A stretch of 61,970 nt of DNA, taken from positions 1 to 61,970 of the forward strand of contig NZ_LNSG01000016.1 in NCBI RefSeq assembly GCF_001468395.1. The letters are read 5' to 3'. The DNA comes from Sphingopyxis sp. H073 (GTDB taxonomy: Bacteria; Pseudomonadota; Alphaproteobacteria; Sphingomonadales; Sphingomonadaceae). Positions within the stretch are counted from its first letter, which is position 1. Each line of letters starts with the position of its first letter. This document shows, piece after piece, positions 35,738-43,747 of this stretch. A model generated the notes under the pieces. The model was not told the DNA's origin and did no database searches. It worked only from the letters and a program-made list of their open reading frames with translations. The position numbers and the translations under genes were made by a program.

Positions 35738-36235
35738 ATGCTCTATTGCCAAGGCGTGCAGGGTGATCCAGACAATTACATCAGCCTCCTTTCGGCCGCG
35801 CAAATTGAAACGTTGCGGCATGTTTTCGAGCACAAAAATTCCAAGGAAATCGCTCGCATTATGGATGTTTCGCCGCATACGGTCGACGAGCGCGTGCGGC
35901 GCGCCCTAAAAAAACTTAATGTTTCCAACAGAATAGAGGCCGCGACGATCCTGGCTCGTAACGGTGTATTCGACCAGGTTACGCCATATCAGCCTTTGAC
36001 ATATCAATTGTTCGACCTAGGCGATGCCGTCCCCGCCGATGAAGCCGGTGCGGGGCGCAGTTCGATCCGGCGGCTTTTCGACATCGGTTCGCCATTTCCT
36101 ACCGCGTCCCAGCCGGCCAACCGGCACGGGTTGATGGAAAGGATTATCTGGCCGATCCTGATCGCCTTCGCGACCATATTGGCATTTTCCGCTCTCTATT
36201 CGATCCTTGTTGGTCTTGGTCGTGTTTTGACCTGA
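35738..36235 (+). CDS. LuxR-type HTH protein with C-terminal membrane anchor
   Basis: A 165-residue protein. A LuxR/GerE helix-turn-helix occupies about residues 17-75 (LSAAQIETLRHVFEHKNSKE, DVSPHTVDERVRRALKKL). After a flexible linker, one transmembrane helix lies near the C-terminus (IIWPILIAFATILAFSALY, about 136-160). No receiver or ligand domain is present. The start ATG has no clear Shine-Dalgarno; an in-frame GTG at 35756 is possible. It heads a four-gene plus-strand run ahead of the flagellar genes. A tail-anchored DNA-binding protein is unusual; function unknown. Confidence 0.8.
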   Translation: MLYCQGVQGDPDNYISLLSAAQIETLRHVFEHKNSKEIARIMDVSPHTVDERVRRALKKLNVSNRIEAATILARNGVFDQVTPYQPLTYQLFDLGDAVPADEAGAGRSSIRRLFDIGSPFPTASQPANRHGLMERIIWPILIAFATILAFSALYSILVGLGRVLT

Positions 36236-36283
36236 ATGCTGCGGGGGGGAAACCGTCGGCATTCGCTTTCAAGGACCGAAGAC

Positions 36284-36661
36284 ATGCTGAACGAACGACT
36301 TTCCGCGGCGAAGAAGATCGCCTCCGAACTCCACCAGGCCGAAGACGCCATCGACGAAACGATGATCCGCATCGCCCAACTCGCGGCGACGCTGCCGACC
36401 GCGCGGCGCGATATCAACATGTCGGCCATCGTCGGCCAGGAAGCGATGGCTAAGGTTGCCAATGCGCTGGCCGCCGCGGGCGAGGTTCGCCAGCTGCTGA
36501 CCGACGCGCACATCGCGCTCACCGCGACGCAGAAGCAGGTAGGCCTTGGCACGCGCATGTTCGGTGCCGGCGTCAAGCCGCCCGAAGCGTCGCTCGTCGA
36601 GGCAGGTGAAGATCGCGGCATGGCCGAGATCGCGCACTTCCCGCTGGCGAAGGCTTCCTAA
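36284..36661 (+). CDS. hypothetical helical protein
   Basis: A 125-residue protein from the ATG at 36284; the frame extends 48 bases upstream to 36236. It is predicted almost all-helical, with heptad-like stretches from the start (LNERLSAAKKIASELHQAED) through about residue 90. No signal peptide, Cys or recognisable domain. It sits between the tail-anchored LuxR gene and a membrane protein on the same strand. I do not recognise it. Confidence 0.7.
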   Translation: MLNERLSAAKKIASELHQAEDAIDETMIRIAQLAATLPTARRDINMSAIVGQEAMAKVANALAAAGEVRQLLTDAHIALTATQKQVGLGTRMFGAGVKPPEASLVEAGEDRGMAEIAHFPLAKAS

Positions 36662-36683
36662 GCAACTGGGTGGACCAAACCAC

Positions 36684-37103
36684 ATGTGGACCGTGGCGAT
36701 TTATTATGGGGTTCTGCTGCTCACCGTGGCCGTCGCGATGTGGCGCGGCGGCCCCCTGGAACGCTGGGCAGCGTACACCGCATTGCTCGCCTCGGTCTGC
36801 ACCACCGTTCTGGCACCGAAACCGAACTGGTCGCATATTGAATATAGTATCTTCGCGATAGACGTCGTCGCCTTGGCGAGCTTCTGGGTCATCGCATTGA
36901 AAACGCAGCGTTTCTGGCCCTATTGGATAACCGGATGGCAGTTGATCGCCATTTTCGGTCACGTCCAGAAGCTGATGTTTTCGGAGATATTGGCGCGTCC
37001 CTACGCGCTGCTTTCAATGTATATCTCTTACCCGATCCTTTTTGTCATTCTGTACGCATCGGGTTCGACCAGACGGAGAGAGGATACCAGGGCTCGAATT
37101 TAG
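36684..37103 (+). CDS. hypothetical four-helix membrane protein
   Basis: A 139-residue protein with four hydrophobic helices (about 3-20, 28-43, 54-71 and 95-125) and a basic tail (SGSTRRREDTRARI). The start is the ATG at 36684, 22 bp after the helical protein's stop. No known domain recognised. It could pair with the tail-anchored regulator upstream, but nothing in the sequence proves that. Confidence 0.72.
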   Translation: MWTVAIYYGVLLLTVAVAMWRGGPLERWAAYTALLASVCTTVLAPKPNWSHIEYSIFAIDVVALASFWVIALKTQRFWPYWITGWQLIAIFGHVQKLMFSEILARPYALLSMYISYPILFVILYASGSTRRREDTRARI

Positions 37104-37123
37104 TGCCCGAGGGGTCTTGATAC

Positions 37124-37621
37124 ATGCAGCAATTCTCGAATCAGGAAATTGCGGAAATACGCTCGCGCATCGACCAGATTCACGACATGCTGGCGAAGGG
37201 TGGCGACGAGCAGGCGCAAGCGGCGGTTTCAGGCTTCGTCCTGCCGACAGCCGAGGCGCAGCCGCGGCTGGTCGACCAGCTCGCGCTCAGCATCCAGGTC
37301 CGGCGAATGCGCCGGACGCACTTCGGCACCGCGCAAATGTCCGGGCCGACGTGGGACATGATGCTCGACCTCATGCTCGCCAACGCGAACGGCCGCACGC
37401 TCAGCGCCAGCGACCTCGCGACCGGCGCGGGCGTTCCCCTGTCGTCGGGGCTGCGGATGATCGCGGCGCTCGAAGCGCAGGGTCTCGTCAAACGGTCGAT
37501 CGACGAGCGCGATCGTCGTCGATCGCTCGTCCGCCTGACCGAGGCAGGCACCGAGAAGATGGCGAGCTATTTCGAGAAATTCGGTACGGCGATGCGCAAC
37601 GGGTACACCCGCGCCGCGTGA
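37124..37621 (+). CDS. MarR-like winged-helix regulator
   Basis: A 165-residue protein. A helical N-terminus (1-35) is followed by a winged-helix domain (about 60-145) with LSASDLATGAGVPLSSGLRM and GLVKRSIDERDRRRSLVRL, the recognition helix and wing of MarR-type proteins. It closes the four-gene run and is convergent with fliA. Its targets are unknown. Confidence 0.82.
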   Translation: MQQFSNQEIAEIRSRIDQIHDMLAKGGDEQAQAAVSGFVLPTAEAQPRLVDQLALSIQVRRMRRTHFGTAQMSGPTWDMMLDLMLANANGRTLSASDLATGAGVPLSSGLRMIAALEAQGLVKRSIDERDRRRSLVRLTEAGTEKMASYFEKFGTAMRNGYTRAA

Positions 37622-37637
37622 TTGCCGGGGTGAGGTT

Positions 37638-37660
37638 GGCGGCACACCCCTCCCGCCGCC
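37638..37660. terminator. weak hairpin between convergent regulator and fliA
   Basis: GGCGGC (37638-37643) pairs with GCCGCC (37655-37660) in the 43-bp gap between convergent stops. No T-run, so it may be only a weak terminator. Confidence 0.3.
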
Positions 37661-37664
37661 GGCC

Positions 37665-38411
37665 TCATTCGGTCATGTCGCGCATCATCCGTTCGATCTT
37701 CGCCATCGCATCGCGTTTGATCTGGCAGACGCGTGCCGCGCTGACGTCGAGCGTCAGCCCGATCTCCTGCAGATTCAGCTCTTCGAAGAAATAGAGCTGC
37801 AGGATGAGCTGTTCGCGCTCGCCAAGCCGGCCGACGCATAATTGCAATGCCCTGAGCAGACCGTCCTGCTCGATCGCTTCGCCGGCGCCCGGCCGGTCGT
37901 CGGCAAAGAGGAAGCTCCCCTCGTCGACGAGCTCGTCGAGCGACGTCGAGCGGCCATGCGTCGCGCTCTTTTCCAGTGCGAAATAGTCCTCGGCCGAGAG
38001 ACCGAACGCCTCGGCCATCTCCGCCGCCGTTGGCGCGCGCATCAGCTTCTGTTCGAGCGTGGCGCGCGTCTGCTGCAATCGCCGCGCCGCCGCCATCGCC
38101 GAACGCCCGACATCGGCCTCGCGCCGCTGCTGGTCGATCATCGCGCCGCGAATGCGCGTAGTGGCATAGGTGGTGAAGGCGAAGCCGCGCTCCTCATAGG
38201 TCCGGCTCGCCTCGATCAAGGCCATCAGCCCGACCTGGATCAGATCCTCAAGGTCACTTGTGCGCGACACGCGCGAATGCACCTGCCAGGCGATCTTGCG
38301 CACCAGCGGCGCATATTCCTCGATCAGCGTCTCGGCGCTCTCGCCATAACCGCCGAGGCGCGGAGCGCGGGCCTTGGCCGCCGCAAATTGATCGGCGGGC
38401 TCAGTTTTCAT
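37665..38411 (-). CDS. fliA: flagellar sigma factor FliA (sigma-28)
   Basis: A 248-residue sigma-70-family protein of the FliA group. Region 2 is EDLIQVGLMALIEASRTYEE followed by FTTYATTRIRGAMIDQQRR. Region 3 lies near residue 120, and region 4 reads LGEREQLILQLYFFEELN and LTLDVSAARVCQIKRDAM. It directs transcription of late flagellar genes and is held by FlgM until the hook is complete. It overlaps flhA by 11 bp and is last in the transglycosylase-flhA-fliA unit, which starts at a sigma-54 promoter. Confidence 0.95.
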   Translation of the reverse strand: MKTEPADQFAAAKARAPRLGGYGESAETLIEEYAPLVRKIAWQVHSRVSRTSDLEDLIQVGLMALIEASRTYEERGFAFTTYATTRIRGAMIDQQRREADVGRSAMAAARRLQQTRATLEQKLMRAPTAAEMAEAFGLSAEDYFALEKSATHGRSTSLDELVDEGSFLFADDRPGAGEAIEQDGLLRALQLCVGRLGEREQLILQLYFFEELNLQEIGLTLDVSAARVCQIKRDAMAKIERMMRDMTE

Positions 38412-40518
38412 GGGGCTCGTCCTTCATCTGGGCATCGGGAGCGTTCAGGCGCGGGACTTCGGCGCCGATCGTCGCGACGATCTCGGTCGCCTTGTTTGCC
38501 GGGATTTCGAGGTATGAAATGACCGCGACGTCGGGGAAGGTCGCGCGTACCAGCCGTGACAGCGCCGAACGGCAGAGCGGCGAGGCGACGAGCGCAAAAC
38601 TGCGTGTCGAAAGCAGCAGCGGTTCGACCGCGTCGCCGATCTGTTCGATGATCTTCATCGCCATGCCATGCTCGAACGGCCATTCGGCACCCGGATTCGC
38701 GCGCACCGCCTGATTCAGCAGCACCTCGATCTCGGGGGCGAAGGTCACCACGGGCAGCGGCATCCGGCTGGGCACGATCGTCTGGACGATCAGCGCGCCG
38801 ATGCGCTGGCGCACCGCCTCGATCAGGTCGGCATCGCCCAGTTGCTGGCCGGCGATCGCCACCATCGCCTCGGCTATCTTGCGGAAGTCGCGCAGCGGGA
38901 TGCGCTCGACGAGCAGCGCCTTGCACAGCGCGGCGACGCGCGGCAGCGCATAGCCCTGCGGGCTCAGGCTCTGCGCGAGCTGCGGATAATGCGTCTTCAG
39001 ATTGTCGATCAACGCCTGCGCATCGTCGAGCCCGAACAGCTCGGACGCCGAGGCGACAATGCTGTTGTTGAGGTGCGTCGCGACGACCGTCGACGGATCG
39101 ACGACGGTATAGCCCGCGGCGATCGCGTCATTCTGCGACGCCTTGGGAATCCACAGCGCGTCGAGCCCGAAGGTGGGATCCTTGCACGGTCGGCCGGGTA
39201 CCGTGGTGACGAGGTCGCCGGCGTCAAGCGCGAGCATCTCATTGGGATAGACCTCGTCCTCGCCGACGATCACCCCGGCAACCGCGATGCGATAGGCGTT
39301 GCCCGGCAGCGACAGGTCGTCGGTGACCTTCACCGGCGGGATCACGAAACCCAGCTCCTTCGACAGCTGGCGGCGGATGCCGGTGATGCGGGTCATCAGC
39401 GGCGCGCCCTTGCGCTCGTCGACGAGCGCAACGAGCGCATAGCCGATTTCGAGCTGGCACGGCCCGACGTCGCTGACGTCCGCCCATTCGATATGGTGCG
39501 GGTCGGGCGCGGGCGCGGCGGACGGCGGGGCGGCTTCGGCGACCTGTGCGGCCTTGCGCAGCTGCCAGCCGATCGTGCCGGCGATGGCCGAGGCGGGAAG
39601 GATCAGCAACTGCGGCATCGCGGGGACGAGGCCGAGCACGAAAAGCACGCCGCTCACCGCGAACCACACATGCGGCGAAGCGAACTGGCTGCCGATCTGG
39701 CCCGACAGATCGTGCGGCGACGAAACGCGGGTGACGATCGCGGCGGCGGCGATCGAGAGGAGCAGCGCGGGAATCTGCGCGACGAGTGCATCGCCGATCG
39801 CGAGCGTGACATAGGTGCTGCCGGCCTCGGAGAAGGAGAGGCCGTGGCTGAAAATGCCGAGGATCAACCCGCCGACGATATTGACGAACAGGATCAGCAA
39901 GCCGGCAACGGCGTCGCCCTTCACGAATTTCGAGGCGCCGTCCATCGAGCCGTAGAAGTCGGCTTCGGTCGCCACTTCCTGCCGGCGCGCCTTCGCTTCG
40001 TCGGGGGTGAGCAGACCGGCGTTGAGATCGGCGTCGATCGCCATCTGCTTGCCGGGCAAGGCGTCGAGGGTGAAGCGTGCCGACACTTCGGAGACACGGC
40101 CCGCACCCTTGGTAATGACGACCAGGTTGATGATCATCAGCACGAAAAAGACGAACAACCCGACGACATAGTCGCCGCCGATCAGCACTTGGCCGAACGC
40201 CTCGATGACATGCCCCGCCGATGCCGTACCCTGGTGTCCGTGAACGAGCACCACGCGCGTCGAGGCGACGTTCAGCGACAGGCGGAACAGCGTCGCGAGC
40301 AGCAGCACGGTCGGAAAGGACGAGAAATCGAGCGGTTTCGACGCCTGCATCGCCACCATCAGGATCGCGAGGCTGAGCATGATGTTGGCGACGAAGCTGA
40401 TATCGAGCAGGATCGGCGATACCGGAATCACCATCAGCGCGACGAGAATCAACATCGCCGCGGGCAAGGCCGCGGCGCCCGCGATGCGGGGCCAGTTGCC
40501 GAGTTTCAGGTCGCCCAT
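38401..40518 (-). CDS. flhA: flagellar export gate protein FlhA
   Basis: A 705-residue protein, the normal FlhA length. The N-terminal half has about eight helices and the FHIPEP-family segment (MVAMQASKPLDFSSFPTVLL and ALDALPGKQMAIDADLNAGL-like region). The cytoplasmic C-domain starts near residue 330. FlhA forms the nonameric cytoplasmic ring of the flagellar type III export gate. The ATG shares a base with the transglycosylase stop (TGATG). Confidence 0.97.
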   Translation of the reverse strand: MGDLKLGNWPRIAGAAALPAAMLILVALMVIPVSPILLDISFVANIMLSLAILMVAMQASKPLDFSSFPTVLLLATLFRLSLNVASTRVVLVHGHQGTASAGHVIEAFGQVLIGGDYVVGLFVFFVLMIINLVVITKGAGRVSEVSARFTLDALPGKQMAIDADLNAGLLTPDEAKARRQEVATEADFYGSMDGASKFVKGDAVAGLLILFVNIVGGLILGIFSHGLSFSEAGSTYVTLAIGDALVAQIPALLLSIAAAAIVTRVSSPHDLSGQIGSQFASPHVWFAVSGVLFVLGLVPAMPQLLILPASAIAGTIGWQLRKAAQVAEAAPPSAAPAPDPHHIEWADVSDVGPCQLEIGYALVALVDERKGAPLMTRITGIRRQLSKELGFVIPPVKVTDDLSLPGNAYRIAVAGVIVGEDEVYPNEMLALDAGDLVTTVPGRPCKDPTFGLDALWIPKASQNDAIAAGYTVVDPSTVVATHLNNSIVASASELFGLDDAQALIDNLKTHYPQLAQSLSPQGYALPRVAALCKALLVERIPLRDFRKIAEAMVAIAGQQLGDADLIEAVRQRIGALIVQTIVPSRMPLPVVTFAPEIEVLLNQAVRANPGAEWPFEHGMAMKIIEQIGDAVEPLLLSTRSFALVASPLCRSALSRLVRATFPDVAVISYLEIPANKATEIVATIGAEVPRLNAPDAQMKDEPHEN

Positions 40519-41357
40519 CAGGCGCCCCCCCCCAGCGAGGCGAGGCGGCGATACGCGCTCGCGGCGAAGTCCATCGACAATTTCTTCGGCATGGGCTGGA
40601 TATCCATCATCGGGAGCGGCGGGCGCCCGCCGCCATTGGCGCCGCTGGCGCTCGCCATCTGCATGCGCCAGCCGGACGTCGGAGCGGGCGGGCCCGGTAT
40701 CATGCCGGCGCCGCCATCGGCTTCGAGCTTGGCGCGGAAGAATTCGCGGATTTCACCGAGGCTGCGCATACTGCCGTCGGCGTTGTAGAAGACCGGGCGG
40801 TTGGCTGCTGCGGCGTCGGGCAACATCGTCGCGCCGGGCTGGTCGGGATTGTCGCTCCACGCGCCGAGGAAGCGGGCGGCGCCCGCGCTCCCCAGAAAAT
40901 GCGCAAGATAAAGGTCGACCGGCTCGGCGGCGCGCCCGGTGCGGCTTTCGATATAGTCCTGATTGTCGGAGGTCAGTGCCGCCGCCATGTTCGACGCGGC
41001 AACAGGGTCGTCGCGCAGACCGAGGATCTGGTCGCGCAGCATCGGGTCGGCAATGCTGAACCGCCCCGATGCATCCTTACCGATCGCATTCGCGGCCCAG
41101 CCGAGCCCATGGTCGGCGCCGTGGCGATGCAAAGTCGCGAGCCAGGTCTGCCTGGTGAACTGGTACAGCCCGCGCGCCGACGAGGTCGGTGCCTTGGCGG
41201 TCGGGTTGAAACGGCTTTCAACCCGCGCGACATCGACCAGATAGTCGAAATCGACCCCGGTTCGCGCCGATGCATTCTGCACGGCATCCAGTACGGGAAC
41301 GGCGCCGGGCGCCCCGGAAACAGGAGCAGGTGTCGCAGAAGGGTTGATCAGGTTCAT
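40518..41357 (-). CDS. flagellar lytic transglycosylase, leaderless SLT type
   Basis: A 279-residue protein with an SLT lytic-transglycosylase core. The catalytic Glu47 is in VARVESRFNP and the second motif is SARGLYQFTRQTWL. No signal peptide is visible: the N-terminus MNLINPSATPAPVSGAPG is not hydrophobic. It therefore resembles proteins exported by the flagellar system itself, and it should cut peptidoglycan for the rod because FlgJ here lacks a muramidase domain. A sigma-54 promoter lies just upstream. The C-terminal 80 residues are Pro/Gly-rich. Confidence 0.85.
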   Translation of the reverse strand: MNLINPSATPAPVSGAPGAVPVLDAVQNASARTGVDFDYLVDVARVESRFNPTAKAPTSSARGLYQFTRQTWLATLHRHGADHGLGWAANAIGKDASGRFSIADPMLRDQILGLRDDPVAASNMAAALTSDNQDYIESRTGRAAEPVDLYLAHFLGSAGAARFLGAWSDNPDQPGATMLPDAAAANRPVFYNADGSMRSLGEIREFFRAKLEADGGAGMIPGPPAPTSGWRMQMASASGANGGGRPPLPMMDIQPMPKKLSMDFAASAYRRLASLGGGA

Positions 41358-41388
41358 GCCTTGGGTTCCGCTCTTTCAGGGAACCAAA

Positions 41389-41404
41389 AGCAATCATCGT
41401 GCCA
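41389..41404 (-). promoter_or_regulatory. sigma-54 promoter of the transglycosylase-flhA-fliA unit
   Basis: Minus-strand TGGCAC (41399-41404), 5 bp, then TTGCT (41389-41393), a full match to the -24/-12 consensus. It ends 32 bp before the start codon at 41357. Confidence 0.85.
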
Positions 41405-41427
41405 TTTTCCGGAAGCTGGCCGGAAAA
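41405..41427. promoter_or_regulatory. inverted repeat abutting the -24 element
   Basis: TTTTCCGG (41405-41412) and CCGGAAAA (41420-41427) form a perfect 8-bp repeat with a 7-bp spacer directly upstream of the -24 box. It could be a regulator site or a weak terminator for flgN. Confidence 0.4.
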
Positions 41428-41436
41428 TACGGTTTG

Positions 41437-41736
41437 TCAGTAGGTTAAGGCGAGCCCTCGAGGCCGGGTGCCGCGGATCGCATGGTTCATGTCAATCCTC
41501 TGACGCGTCCAGTCCTTGAGCAGGTTGATCCGCATCGCGGCGGCTTCGAGCTGCGCCAGCGTCCGGGTGATCAGCGTCCGCGCCTCGGCTTCGCTGCCCG
41601 CCGGGATCGCGGCGCCGCGAAACAGGATCACCGCCGTCGCCAGTTCCTCGGTCGCGGCGATGATCGCGCCGGCGTCCTGCCCGTCGAGCGCGCCGACCAG
41701 CAGGTCGAGCTTGGCCTGGACATCCTCGATCGGCAT
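41437..41736 (-). CDS. flgN: FlgN-like export chaperone
   Basis: A 99-residue, mostly helical protein. It starts at the stop codon of flgM, the usual neighbour of flgN. Sequence similarity to FlgN is weak, so the call rests mainly on size, helical content and position. FlgN chaperones hook-associated proteins FlgK and FlgL, both encoded in this window. Confidence 0.6.
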   Translation of the reverse strand: MPIEDVQAKLDLLVGALDGQDAGAIIAATEELATAVILFRGAAIPAGSEAEARTLITRTLAQLEAAAMRINLLKDWTRQRIDMNHAIRGTRPRGLALTY

Positions 41737-42032
41737 TATTCGGTGCGCCCTTGTGCATAGTTCAGCATCGCGAGCGCGATCGTTGCCGCGTCGACGCGGT
41801 AGCCGCCCTGGTTGATGGCGGTGCGCAGCGAGGCGACGCGTGCGCTGTCCACCGGCGGCGGCATCGATGCGAGGTCGCTCGCGATGCGGATCAGGCTCGC
41901 GCCCGCCAGCGCGTCGGGCGCGGCCGTGCGAAGCGGCGCCGCGCCAGCCGCAAGCGTGCTGTCTGCGATCTTGCGCACGGGGGCCGTGCGGCTGACGCCG
42001 CCCACCTGTCCGATCTTGCCGTCACTCGACAT
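41736..42032 (-). CDS. flgM: anti-sigma-28 factor FlgM
   Basis: A 98-residue protein. The C-terminal half has the FlgM sigma-binding pattern VDSARVASLRTAINQGGYRV. I chose the ATG at 42032 because GGAGG lies 5 bases upstream; an in-frame ATG at 42044 is part of that Shine-Dalgarno region. FlgM binds FliA and is exported when the hook is complete. It is transcribed from a FliA-type promoter at 42086-42112, giving a feedback loop. Confidence 0.88.
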   Translation of the reverse strand: MSSDGKIGQVGGVSRTAPVRKIADSTLAAGAAPLRTAAPDALAGASLIRIASDLASMPPPVDSARVASLRTAINQGGYRVDAATIALAMLNYAQGRTE

Positions 42033-42085
42033 AGCTGCCTCCATCTGCCCCGCCCGAACGAACGGCGGATGCGTCTCACAAGGCT

Positions 42086-42112
42086 TTAACGGACGGCGCG
42101 TCCGGAGATTAA
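42086..42112 (-). promoter_or_regulatory. FliA-type (sigma-28) promoter of flgM
   Basis: Minus-strand TTAA (42109-42112), 15 bp, then TCCGTTAA (42086-42093). It matches the two other sites found before motA and fliD. Confidence 0.65.
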
Positions 42113-42125
42113 GGGGTGGTTACCG

Positions 42126-42174
42126 AAAAAATGAAAAAAGAAACCCGGCGTGTCGGAATGCCGACGCCGCCGGG
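42126..42174 (-). terminator. intrinsic terminator of flgA
   Basis: A GC-rich hairpin at 42144-42174 (outer stem 42144-42149 with 42169-42174, inner stem 42152-42156 with 42161-42165) is followed on the minus strand by TTTCTTTTTTC. It lies 28 bp after the flgA stop and before the flgM promoter, separating the two genes. Confidence 0.8.
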
Positions 42175-42202
42175 CCAGTGGGGCTTGGTCGTGCGAAGCG
42201 TG

Positions 42203-42709
42203 TCAGTCGGTCATCCGCGCGCGGCCGGGGCCCGTGACGACCGCGCTCAGCATGTTTTTCGCGTCATTGCCGCGGAGCGCGATCGTCTCGCCAAGGCGGC
42301 CGTCCTGCGTCGCGATGGCCGAATAGCTGACCGTGAAAGTCTCGCTTTCGATCGTCACGCGGACATTGTCGCCGCGACGGACGACGGGTGCCGTCGCCGC
42401 GGGGGCGGCAAAGCCTGCTTGCATGGGCGCCGCGCCCGCCGGACCGGTGAGCGGGACGCGCAGGCGCCATCCGAGCGGTGCACAGCGGACGGCGAGCGTC
42501 TGCGCGTCCAGCGCGGTGATGGCCGGCTGTTCGGGGCAGCGCGCCAGCTTGATGCGGCGATCGATCGGCACCGCGGCGCGGCCCATCGCATTGGCGACGG
42601 TCTGCGCGATCGCGTCGATGGGCTGCCAGTCCTGCATCGCCTGCTGTGCATGGGCAGCGGGAAGTGCGGTCAGGCTTGCGGCAAGGCAGGCGACGATCAT
42701 GCGGGTCAT
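42203..42709 (-). CDS. flgA: flagellar P-ring assembly chaperone FlgA
   Basis: A 168-residue periplasmic protein. A signal peptide (about 1-21, ending AAHA) precedes an FlgA N-domain and a C-terminal SAF-type domain (VVRRGDNVRVTIESETFTVS, SAIATQDGRLGETIALRG). It helps FlgI form the P-ring. It is transcribed away from flgB from a sigma-54-type promoter at 42751-42766 and ended by the terminator at 42126-42174. Confidence 0.9.
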   Translation of the reverse strand: MTRMIVACLAASLTALPAAHAQQAMQDWQPIDAIAQTVANAMGRAAVPIDRRIKLARCPEQPAITALDAQTLAVRCAPLGWRLRVPLTGPAGAAPMQAGFAAPAATAPVVRRGDNVRVTIESETFTVSYSAIATQDGRLGETIALRGNDAKNMLSAVVTGPGRARMTD

Positions 42710-42750
42710 GGAGACAATCCTTGTTGGTCCAAAATTCCACGGAATCGAAG

Positions 42751-42766
42751 TGCAGGATGCGTGCCA
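42751..42766 (-). promoter_or_regulatory. sigma-54-type promoter of flgA
   Basis: Minus-strand TGGCAC (42761-42766), 5 bp, then CTGCA (42751-42755). One base differs from TTGCA. It lies 42 bp before the flgA start codon. Confidence 0.7.
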
Positions 42767-42867
42767 GTCGGGGTTTCCCGCGGAATTCCGTGTGGTGGCA
42801 CGGCGCCACGTCAATCTTTTGACGAGCTGCCGTCCGGGGCCGCGGCGGATGATCGAGCGACCGGCAC

Positions 42868-42896
42868 ATATATTTGAAAAACAAAGATAAATATAT
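42868..42896. promoter_or_regulatory. AT-rich inverted repeat before the flgB promoter
   Basis: ATATATTT (42868-42875) and AAATATAT (42889-42896) are perfect inverted repeats with a 13-bp spacer, ending 2 bp before the -24 element. Possible regulator or IHF-type site. Confidence 0.35.
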
Positions 42897-42898
42897 TT

Positions 42899-42914
42899 TG
42901 GCACGGCGATTGCA
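42899..42914 (+). promoter_or_regulatory. sigma-54 promoter of the flgB operon
   Basis: TGGCAC (42899-42904), 5 bp, then TTGCA (42910-42914), a full consensus match. It lies about 70 bp before flgB and would drive flgBCDEFGHIJKL. Confidence 0.88.
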
Positions 42915-42984
42915 TCATGCCTTGGTGTTATTCCGCGTGCCCGCGCCGGCCGGCCAGCCCGTCCACTGCGGCAAGCAAGGGAAG

Positions 42985-43341
42985 ATGATGATGGCAACCG
43001 AGAAGCTCTTTGGCCTGCACGCGACGGCGCTCCAGCTGCGCAGCCAGCGCATGATGATGCTCGCGTCGAACATCGCCAATGCCGCCACGCCCAACTACAA
43101 GGCGCGCGATCTCGACTTTTCGAAGGCGCTCGACCTTGCAAGCCAGGGCGCCTCGACCGACGGCGCGATCGAAGGCGCGATCGCCTATCGCGTGCCCGTC
43201 CAGCCCTCGCTCGACGGCAACACCGTCGAGATGGCGACCGAACAGACCGCCTTCGCCGAGAATGCGCTCGCCTATCGCTCGAGCCTCTCTTTCCTCCAGG
43301 GCCGCGTCAACACGCTGACGCGCGCGATCAAGGGCGAATGA
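42985..43341 (+). CDS. flgB: proximal rod protein FlgB
   Basis: A 118-residue rod protein. N-terminal ASNIANAATPNYKARDLDFS and a C-terminal helix (FLQGRVNTLTRAIKGE) are typical. Three consecutive ATG codons start at 42985, preceded by AAGGGAAG. First gene of the sigma-54 operon; overlaps flgC (ATGA). Confidence 0.95.
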   Translation: MMMATEKLFGLHATALQLRSQRMMMLASNIANAATPNYKARDLDFSKALDLASQGASTDGAIEGAIAYRVPVQPSLDGNTVEMATEQTAFAENALAYRSSLSFLQGRVNTLTRAIKGE

Positions 43342-43745
43342 CGATGAGCAATTTCTCGGTCTTCGACATTAGCGGGCGCGCCATGTCGGCGCAGCTCGTT
43401 CGCCTCAACACCACTGCGTCGAACCTCGCCAACGCGGGGACGGTCGCGGGCAGCGAGAAGGAAGCCTTCCGCTCGCTGAAGCCCGTGTTCCGCACCGTGA
43501 TGGACGCGCAGGGCCGCGCGACCGTGCAGGTCGACCAGGTCACGACGGGCAAGATGGCGCCCTCGAAGCGCCATGATCCGTCGAACCCGCTCGCCGACAA
43601 GGACGGCAATGTGTGGGAGGCGGCGGTCGATAGCGCCGCCGAGCTGGTCGAGATGGTCGAGACGGCGCGCCAGTATCAGAACAATGTCCAGGTCCTCGAA
43701 ACCGCAAAGGGCCTGATCAACGAAACGCTGCGGTTGGGACAATAA
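43338..43745 (+). CDS. flgC: rod protein FlgC
   Basis: A 135-residue rod protein with N-terminal RLNTTASNLANAGTVAGSEK and C-terminal VEMVETARQYQNNVQVLETAK, the two axial-helix segments. Normal FlgC length. It begins in the flgB stop overlap and ends 2 bp before flgD. Confidence 0.95.
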   Translation: MTMSNFSVFDISGRAMSAQLVRLNTTASNLANAGTVAGSEKEAFRSLKPVFRTVMDAQGRATVQVDQVTTGKMAPSKRHDPSNPLADKDGNVWEAAVDSAAELVEMVETARQYQNNVQVLETAKGLINETLRLGQ

Positions 43746-43747
43746 TC

